Assembly: GCA_030740135.1 (NCBI GenBank)
Contig: JASLXW010000107.1
Coordinates: 1-10,286 of the forward strand
Direction of reading: 5' to 3'
Source: Nitrospinota bacterium
GTDB taxonomy: Bacteria; UBA8248; JACPRG01
DNA length: 10,286 bases
A program made the position numbers and the translations under genes. A model generated the notes under the pieces. It worked only from the letters and a program-made list of their open reading frames with translations, was not told where the DNA came from and searched no databases. The first letter of the stretch is position 1. Each line of letters starts with the position of its first letter. Below, one piece after another: positions 5,574 to 10,286 of this stretch.

Positions 5574-5618
5574 GGCGGCCATCCTGGCCGCCTTCCGAAG
5601 GCGGGCTGGAAGCCCGCC
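5574..5618. repeat. Double-hairpin GGCGG palindromic repeat
   Basis: Two adjacent hairpins are present. GGCGGCC/GGCCGCC (5574-5580 with 5586-5592) has a 5-base loop, and GGCGGGCT/AGCCCGCC (5600-5607 with 5611-5618) has a GGA loop. The unit starts with GTAGGG and ends with CCCAC. This resembles the GTAGGGC-GGCTTCCAGCC type of dispersed palindrome common between genes in GC-rich environmental genomes. That comparison is from memory; only this copy is in the window. Confidence 0.55.
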
Positions 5619-5628
5619 CCACCGGGAT

Positions 5629-5660
5629 TTGGGGGGACAGTTTTCAAAATGTCCCCCCAA
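5629..5660. repeat. GGGGGGACA...TGTCCCCCC palindrome downstream of the aldolase
   Basis: Eleven base pairs (5629-5639 with 5650-5660) enclose a loop that reads GTTTTCAAAA. The GGGGACA/TGTCCCC hallmark recalls short palindromes linked with Y1 (REP-associated) transposases in deltaproteobacteria and others. It lies 11 bases beyond the stop codon of the leftward aldolase gene, so it may also form the 3' end of that transcript, although a T-tract is lacking. Confidence 0.55.
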
Positions 5661-5671
5661 GGTCTTCGCCT

Positions 5672-6601
5672 CTACCCCACCGGAACGACCGCCGCGTCCA
5701 GGACGCGTCTCAGGGCCTCTCTTTCTTCCGGGCTGAGCTCCGGCAGGGGGGCCCGCACCCGGGAGCTTTCCATCCGTCCCGCCCAGACCAGGGCCTCCTT
5801 CAACCGGGGGATGGCCTTCAGCATGGGCGGCTCGAACAGCGCGTTCGCCGCGGGGACCAGACGGTCGTTGACGACCTTGGCCCGGTTGATGTCACCGGTC
5901 TGGACCGCCTCGAACATCTCGACGATCATCTCGGGGAACAGCGTGTGGAGAACGAGGAGCGTCCCGTCCGCGCCGGCCACGAAGTTGTAGAACAGGATGG
6001 TGTCGTTCCCGGAGAGGACCTTGACGTCCCGATCCGCCCTCCGGACGGCCCCCAGATTCGCCTCGAACCCCTGGGTCGTCCAGGATGTGTCCTTGATGCC
6101 GATGACCCCGGGAATCCGGGCCAGGCGCTCCACGATCTCCGGCGTGTACCGGACGCCCGCGTAAGCGCCCGCGACGAAGTAGAGCATGGGGATCGCTCCC
6201 CCTTCCGCTACGGCGGACACATAGCGGACCACGTCCTCCGGGCCGACCCCCCAGCCGAACCAGCGGGGCGCGAGGAGCATAACGGCGTCGGCCCCGGCCG
6301 CTTTGGCCTCGCGGGCCATGTCGATGGCCGCCTCCGTCGTGTCGGGCGAGGGCGAGATGGCCGCGACCGTCGTGAACCCGCCCGGCCGGGCGGCGGAGAC
6401 GGCCAGATCGATCACTTCGAGCCGCTCCTCCCGCGTGAGGGAGTCCCCTTCGCCGGCGTGGGCGTTCACCACGAGCCCGGTCATCAAGCCGGTCTCGAGA
6501 AGGAAATCCATCTGAGAGCGGAGTCCGTCGAAGTCGATCCTCTCATCTTCCAGAAACGGGACCATACAGGCGGCGAGATGGCGGAAAGGGTCTGTTTGCA
6601 T
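5672..6601 (-). CDS. DHDPS/N-acetylneuraminate lyase family aldolase
   Basis: The 309-residue product is a class I aldolase of the DapA/NAL family with the usual length and order of motifs. These are an N-terminal VPFLEDERIDFDGL strand-turn, a TREERLEVIDLA helix, a PRWFGWG loop, Tyr141 in MLYFV, the Schiff-base Lys170 in GVIGIKDTS, and a LSGNDTILFYNFVAGADG segment. The loop that reads GTTGES in dihydrodipicolinate synthase is NAHAGEG here, so lysine biosynthesis is not supported. A substrate related to pyruvate or another 2-keto acid is expected, but which one is not shown. The ATG at 6601 is well supported by an AAAAGGAGGA ribosome binding site and a candidate promoter. It converges on the amidohydrolase gene group and lies downstream of the DUF3108 gene on the same strand. 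Confidence 0.87.
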   Translation of the reverse strand: MQTDPFRHLAACMVPFLEDERIDFDGLRSQMDFLLETGLMTGLVVNAHAGEGDSLTREERLEVIDLAVSAARPGGFTTVAAISPSPDTTEAAIDMAREAKAAGADAVMLLAPRWFGWGVGPEDVVRYVSAVAEGGAIPMLYFVAGAYAGVRYTPEIVERLARIPGVIGIKDTSWTTQGFEANLGAVRRADRDVKVLSGNDTILFYNFVAGADGTLLVLHTLFPEMIVEMFEAVQTGDINRAKVVNDRLVPAANALFEPPMLKAIPRLKEALVWAGRMESSRVRAPLPELSPEEREALRRVLDAAVVPVG

Positions 6602-6610
6602 GGCGGGGCA

Positions 6611-6656
6611 TCCTCCTTTTCTGGAGATTATCCCCCACCGGCAATCGCGGGATCAA
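6611..6656 (-). promoter_or_regulatory. Promoter and ribosome binding site of the aldolase gene
   Basis: On the minus strand TTGATC (6651-6656) and GATAAT (6627-6632) are separated by 18 bases, each close to the sigma70 consensus. The Shine-Dalgarno run AAAAGGAGGA (6620-6611) follows and ends nine bases before the ATG. The leader would be only about 20 bases, so the gene is probably expressed independently of the DUF3108 gene upstream. The ribosome binding site is strong; the promoter is a moderate match. Confidence 0.42.
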
Positions 6657-6715
6657 GCGGGACCCGCCTGTTTCGACCCTCACGCAAGCGCGAGGCGCGC
6701 GGACGAAGAGGCCGG

Positions 6716-6730
6716 AAAGGACGGTCCTTT
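6716..6730. other. 15-base palindrome AAAGGAC-G-GTCCTTT
   Basis: Two 7-base arms form a perfect odd palindrome in the 188-base gap between the DUF3108 stop and the aldolase start. This is the symmetry expected for a dimeric repressor or activator site. Equally it could be a weak hairpin after the DUF3108 gene. It lies about 60 bases upstream of the aldolase -35 box. No second copy was noticed. Confidence 0.3.
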
Positions 6731-6789
6731 GAAATGGGTTTTTCAGGTCTGGGATTGGGATGCGACGGCGAGGCGCCGGCCGGGGCCGG

Positions 6790-7683
6790 TCATTTCTTCA
6801 GCGGCCCGCCCGTGGCAATCCGGCCGCTGCCCGTCCGCCGCGAGCGAAGCATCCCGCGCATGTCGCCGAAGACGATCGCCTTTTTCACGAGGATCCGGGA
6901 GGGGACGTTGTCCTCCCGGACGCGGAAGCGGACGGCGCCCACCTTCTGGCCGAACAGCTCTTTCGGGACCGTGATGGCGATGTCCTGGCCCGAAAGGCCG
7001 TCCGCTCCAGTCTTCCGGCTTCCCACGGTGACCGAAAAAAACTGAGGTTTCCTTTGGCGCTCTTTGAACCACCTCCGCGCGGGGATGGAGAAGACCCGAA
7101 TCACCTTGCCCGGATTGATGGGGCCGCAAACCCCGCGGCGGAGGTTGAAAAACGACGAGATGAAGTCCTCATATACCGTCCCGGGCGGTATCCGGTGGGT
7201 CTTGAATTCCATCTCCGTGTCGTCCCGCTTCGATTCGGTGGAGCTCCACCACATCATGCCCGAATCGTAATCCAGAAAGGTCGAGCTGACGCTTTTGAAC
7301 CCGCCCATCACGACTTCTTTGTGGAATTCGACCGGGACGAGCCGGCCGTCGCCGTCGAGTCTCATCACGGAGCGGTACCGATCCTGCCGGAAAAGACTCA
7401 CCAGCCCGATGAACCCTTTCGTCCGGGCCGCAACGACGCCTTCATAGAGGCCGCGGTCCGGAAGAAACTTCATCGTCAGGGACCCGACCGCCGCGTTCTT
7501 GAAGATGAGGAAACTGATGTCGTAAACGAGCTTCTCTTCCACCGGCGCCGAAGGGACCAGGGCCGGCTCGGCGGGGCTGAGGCCGGTCGCCATGACCCAT
7601 ACGATGAGAAGCCATCCCGCAAGGAAGCCCGCACGTGATCTTCGTCTCGCCTCGGCCATGCCCGCACCCTTGAACGCCGACAC
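6790..7683 (-). CDS. DUF3108-like exported protein
   Basis: The 297-residue product has an N-terminal arginine-rich region, a hydrophobic signal segment (about residues 19-33) and a predicted periplasmic domain. That domain starts EKLVYDISFLIFKNAAVGSLT and continues with KSVSSTFLDYDSGMMWWSS and EDFISSFFNLRRG, the pattern of the DUF3108 family. Members are predicted beta-rich cell-envelope proteins without a settled function. The GTG at 7683 is chosen because GGAG lies seven bases upstream. The ATG at 7659 would also keep the signal peptide but lacks a clear ribosome binding site. The basic, glycine-rich tail (about 275-297) looks unstructured. The gene is divergent from the membrane glycosyltransferase and upstream of the aldolase, with no evident functional link to the latter. 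Confidence 0.78.
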   Translation of the reverse strand: MSAFKGAGMAEARRRSRAGFLAGWLLIVWVMATGLSPAEPALVPSAPVEEKLVYDISFLIFKNAAVGSLTMKFLPDRGLYEGVVAARTKGFIGLVSLFRQDRYRSVMRLDGDGRLVPVEFHKEVVMGGFKSVSSTFLDYDSGMMWWSSTESKRDDTEMEFKTHRIPPGTVYEDFISSFFNLRRGVCGPINPGKVIRVFSIPARRWFKERQRKPQFFSVTVGSRKTGADGLSGQDIAITVPKELFGQKVGAVRFRVREDNVPSRILVKKAIVFGDMRGMLRSRRTGSGRIATGGPLKK

Positions 7684-8141
7684 TTCATTTCTCCGGCAAC
7701 CTGTAATGTCTTAGATGGCCGGAGCGTAGAAAAGGTTCGGCGATAGGACCTCGCGACGCCTCCCGGTTTCGGACCGGCAACCTCTCTGTGAGCCGAAACT
7801 CAAAACAACCGGTTCATTCCCCCTTCATCTGTTCCTTTTCGGCCCGCCGTCCCGATCACTTGAGCGTTTCTCCCGCACCGGATTGCAGCCGCCAATCGGG
7901 CCCTGCCCTCCTCCCTGATGTTCTTTTCAAAGAAGCGGCCGTTCAGATCGCGGTCTTTCAGTGCTATAATCCCGCCTGTCATCTGTGGCTTGGGGTTTCC
8001 CGGAAACCCGGAAAATCTTCAAAGAGATTATCCGTTCCGGGTGGGAATCATTCAATCAGGCATTGATCACCGGGCGGCAGGGTGCCGGCCCGAATCCGAG
8101 CCTTTCCTTTCTCGCCGAATCCGCAATCGAATCCGGACCTG
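7684..8141. other. Divergent intergenic region of about 460 bases
   Basis: The region separates the leftward DUF3108 gene from the rightward glycosyltransferase. It is less GC-rich than its surroundings in places. A 10-base direct repeat CCGGCAACCT occurs at 7693-7702 and 7774-7783, near the DUF3108 start. The middle holds the promoter at 7942-7970, and a 17-base palindrome (7993-8009, GGGTTTCC/GGAAACCC) lies just after its expected transcription start, where it could serve as an operator or leader hairpin. Short open frames cross the region but none has convincing support as a gene. Confidence 0.45.
7942..7970 (+). promoter_or_regulatory. Extended -10 promoter for the glycosyltransferase gene
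   Basis: A perfect -10 box TATAAT (7965-7970) is preceded by TGC, giving the extended -10 form. TTCAGA (7942-7947) stands 17 bases upstream as a partial -35 match. Transcription would begin near 7977 and produce a leader of about 165 bases containing the palindrome at 7993-8009. Confidence 0.55.
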
Positions 8142-10196
8142 ATGAAAATCTTCAGAAAGGGGGGGGGGGCTCTTTGGCTTGCGCTGGGGCTTGCCCTTCT
8201 TATGGGCATCGGCGTGCTTGTCCGCCCTCCCCTCTTGATTCCTCCCAACTTTGAATCCTACGACGCCCTCGGGTGGAACCTGGCCCGCGGGGAGGGATTC
8301 ACGTTCGCCGACAACGGGATTGTCAGCCCCTACTTCTTCCGAACGCCCGGCTACCCGTTGTTTCTGGCGGCCGTTTACGCCCTGGTCGGCCACGCGCCGA
8401 AGGCGGTCTACGCGACCCACATCGTCTTCCACCTCCTGACCGTGGTCCTCATCTTTTTGCTGACCCGCCGGTGCATCAATGAACAGGTGGCCACGTTGGC
8501 CTCCCTGCTGGCCGCAGTCTATCCCCTGACCGCAATGTACATCCCCACCATTTTGCCGGAAGTCTTCTCGACCTTCCTGCTGGCGTTGTCGATCTGGCTT
8601 TTTAAACGGGCGCTGGATAAGAACAGCCCGTGGCTGGTTTTTCTGACGGGAGCTGTCATGGCGTATTCGGCGCTCGTCCGGCCGGTGTTCGCCTTGCTCT
8701 CACTCCTCTGCTTCGCCGGCGCATGGTGGGCGAACCGGCGCCGCCAGGGCCTTCTTCGGCCTTTCGTGGTCCTCCACTTGGGATTCTTGTTGGTGTGGTT
8801 TCCCTGGGTGGCCCGAAACTATTGGCTGAGCGGGTCATTCATCCCGCTCAGCACCGAGGCGCCTTATCAGTTCTGGCTCGGGACGGTGAGCGTGGATAAG
8901 TACGCCACCCACCACTGGAAGAATCCTGATTACTATTTTCAACATCTCGTCTTGAAGAACCGGATTCCGTATCTCCACGACGACCCGAAGCGCCCCTCGA
9001 TCATCGAGCTGAGTGCCAGAAATTCCGATCGCATCACCCCCATTCGGCTCTTTTACCGGACAGGGGAGTCTGACCCCTCCAAAACGGTGGACATGTCCCG
9101 GGTTGGGCCGGGCAGATTCCAGGCGACGATTCCGCCCCAGCCTTTTGGCACGTACGTGAGCTATTTCGTGACGATGCGGCACCCCGTTACCGGGACCGGC
9201 CGTTTGCGATATCCAGCCAAAACGGAGTGGAATTTCTCTTTCAGAATCGTACCTGATGTATTACACGAACTCGGCCAAATGCAGGTTTCGGACATTCACG
9301 ATATAGCCGCCGTTGGCCGGCTCTTGGTGAGTCTCAATGGAACCCTCTTGAAATCCGGTTCCAATTTCGGCGCCCGGGAAAACGAACGGTATTTCATAAG
9401 CGACATCGCTGGCATAATCCAGGAGATGAGTCTATCGCCGGCCGTCAAATTGACAAGCGTAGAATCCGGCGGACCCAAGATGCTCCGGCTCCATTTGAGC
9501 AACGGGGTCGATTTCCCATTGCCCTTGCAGGAGGGCTCCGTTACATTACGCCGCCTGATCCAGAGAGGGGGTATCGATGGGAAGATGAAGTTCGCCGCAA
9601 CCGTCTATAAGATCGGACCCGAGCACCCCGGGGCCGGCTGGGTCAGGGAGGCGCAATGCGGCTTCGAGCTAAAGACGCTTAACGCGATCCAGAAACCCGT
9701 CCCTTGTATTCAGGGGATCGGATTTCCGGCCGTCGACCTGGAGCATCGCAGAAATCGCGCCTATCTCACGCTGGCGTGGATCAATGTAAAAAGGGACTTC
9801 TGGAAAATCGTTAAAGCGTCGATCTTCCGGATTCCACGCCTGTGGATGGTGGTGGGAACCACCAGTGACCGCCAGGCGTATCAGGTCCGTGGGAGCTCTC
9901 TCTTATACCCCCTCCTGACCCTCGGAACATCGGCGACCCTGGTCTTAGGGATCTTGGGGTTCGTTGTTTTACGGAAGGGGTGGCGGGACCATTGGATCTT
10001 GGCGATCCCCGTCGTGTATATCTCCCTGGTGCACGCACCTTTCCATGCCGAAGGCCGATACACCGTCCCGGGCAGGCCGTTCTACCTGATCTATACGGCA
10101 GTCACCCTGATCTACCTGTGGCCGAAGGTCCGAGGCCTCTTCCGCCGAAGGCGCGAAGACACCGGCCCTCAGAGGGAACCGCCCGCTCCCTTGTAG
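8142..10196 (+). CDS. GT39/ArnT-like membrane glycosyltransferase with inserted domain
   Basis: From the ATG at 8142 the product has 684 residues and the GT-C pattern. TM1 spans about 11-28, followed by an extracytoplasmic loop with Glu38 and Asp41 in FESYDALGWNLARGEGF and the FFRTPGYPLFLA segment. A run of membrane segments reaches FLLVWFPWVARNYW (about 215-228), and more segments follow after about 585. Such enzymes transfer sugars from polyprenyl-phosphate donors to lipids or proteins outside the membrane. About residues 255-540 are a soluble insertion that interrupts the usual layout. Its first part (about 285-370) looks like an immunoglobulin-type sandwich; the rest is unrecognised. The tail is basic and proline-rich. 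The upstream in-frame ATG at 8082 would add 20 non-membrane residues and is less likely. Neither start has a strong ribosome binding site. Codons 6-10 contain an eleven-G tract. The acceptor is unknown. Confidence 0.78.
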   Translation: MKIFRKGGGALWLALGLALLMGIGVLVRPPLLIPPNFESYDALGWNLARGEGFTFADNGIVSPYFFRTPGYPLFLAAVYALVGHAPKAVYATHIVFHLLTVVLIFLLTRRCINEQVATLASLLAAVYPLTAMYIPTILPEVFSTFLLALSIWLFKRALDKNSPWLVFLTGAVMAYSALVRPVFALLSLLCFAGAWWANRRRQGLLRPFVVLHLGFLLVWFPWVARNYWLSGSFIPLSTEAPYQFWLGTVSVDKYATHHWKNPDYYFQHLVLKNRIPYLHDDPKRPSIIELSARNSDRITPIRLFYRTGESDPSKTVDMSRVGPGRFQATIPPQPFGTYVSYFVTMRHPVTGTGRLRYPAKTEWNFSFRIVPDVLHELGQMQVSDIHDIAAVGRLLVSLNGTLLKSGSNFGARENERYFISDIAGIIQEMSLSPAVKLTSVESGGPKMLRLHLSNGVDFPLPLQEGSVTLRRLIQRGGIDGKMKFAATVYKIGPEHPGAGWVREAQCGFELKTLNAIQKPVPCIQGIGFPAVDLEHRRNRAYLTLAWINVKRDFWKIVKASIFRIPRLWMVVGTTSDRQAYQVRGSSLLYPLLTLGTSATLVLGILGFVVLRKGWRDHWILAIPVVYISLVHAPFHAEGRYTVPGRPFYLIYTAVTLIYLWPKVRGLFRRRREDTGPQREPPAPL
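8159..8169 (+). repeat. Eleven-G homopolymer inside the glycosyltransferase start
   Basis: Eleven consecutive guanines cover codons 6 to 10 (Lys-Gly-Gly-Gly-Ala) of the glycosyltransferase. Gain or loss of one base would shift the frame right after the start codon. Such tracts near the 5' end of surface-glycan genes are the classical substrate of slipped-strand phase variation. In this window the gene is in the ON frame. Confidence 0.85.
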
Positions 10197-10286
10197 AGGC
10201 CGGTGGGGAAGACTCTTTTCGGGTATCCGGCGCAGCCCAGATTGCCCGGCCGCCGAGAGGACAATCCGGCACTCGTAGGAAGGCCT

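Noticed and set aside
5302..5671. CRISPR array or insertion sequence
   Set aside because: The repeats are palindromes of different types without regular spacers, and no transposase frame is present.
5672..6601. dapA (dihydrodipicolinate synthase)
   Set aside because: The TTGE-type substrate loop is replaced by NAHAGE and there is no lysine-pathway context.
5477..7045. Long plus-strand open frame of 522 codons
   Set aside because: It is antisense to the aldolase and DUF3108 genes, starts in the palindromic repeats and has a low-complexity, charge-rich translation; the minus-strand genes show clear family motifs.

Overview
The window is a GC-rich chromosomal segment, probably from an uncultured Gram-negative bacterium. 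The evidence is a lipoprotein signal peptide, a Sec-secreted FGE-like protein, a DUF3108-type periplasmic protein and a GT39/ArnT-like membrane glycosyltransferase. Several intergenic palindromes resemble dispersed repeats I associate with deltaproteobacterial, NC10, Acidobacteria and other metagenome-derived genomes. The phylum cannot be settled from the sequence. I see no rRNA, tRNA, CRISPR array, transposase or phage gene.

Layout: the extreme left edge (1-4) carries the start codon and Shine-Dalgarno of a leftward gene that lies outside the window. Positions 5-479 are non-coding, with stem-loops and a good sigma70-type promoter (318-346). It drives an orphan lipoprotein (480-1136). A 265-base gap holding two C9 tracts leads to a secreted, formylglycine-generating-enzyme-like protein that lacks the catalytic cysteine pair (1402-2310).

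Next comes a three-gene, same-strand group. It encodes a DUF1989 / urea-carboxylase-associated protein (2374-2997), a dihydroorotase-like amidohydrolase with most second-metal ligands replaced (3075-4415), and an Asp/Glu-racemase / maleate-isomerase superfamily protein (4555-5301). A repeat-rich 370-base convergent intergenic region (5302-5671) with a clear intrinsic terminator separates this group from a leftward gene for a DHDPS/N-acetylneuraminate-lyase-family aldolase (5672-6601). Upstream of that gene on the same strand is the DUF3108 periplasmic protein (6790-7683).

From a divergent region with a consensus extended -10 promoter, the last gene runs rightward. It is a 684-residue GT-C membrane glycosyltransferase (8142-10196) with an eleven-G tract at codons 6-10 and an unusual large extracytoplasmic insertion. 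The final 90 bases hold no gene I can support.

Working together: DUF1989 proteins are known in carboxyguanidine deiminase and beside urea carboxylase, amidohydrolases open cyclic amides, racemase-family proteins act on small carboxylic or amino acids, and NAL-family aldolases cleave or form 2-keto acids. The co-directional trio plus convergent aldolase therefore suggests a small catabolic module for a nitrogen-containing, carboxylated (possibly cyclic) compound. The substrate is unknown and the pathway is inference.
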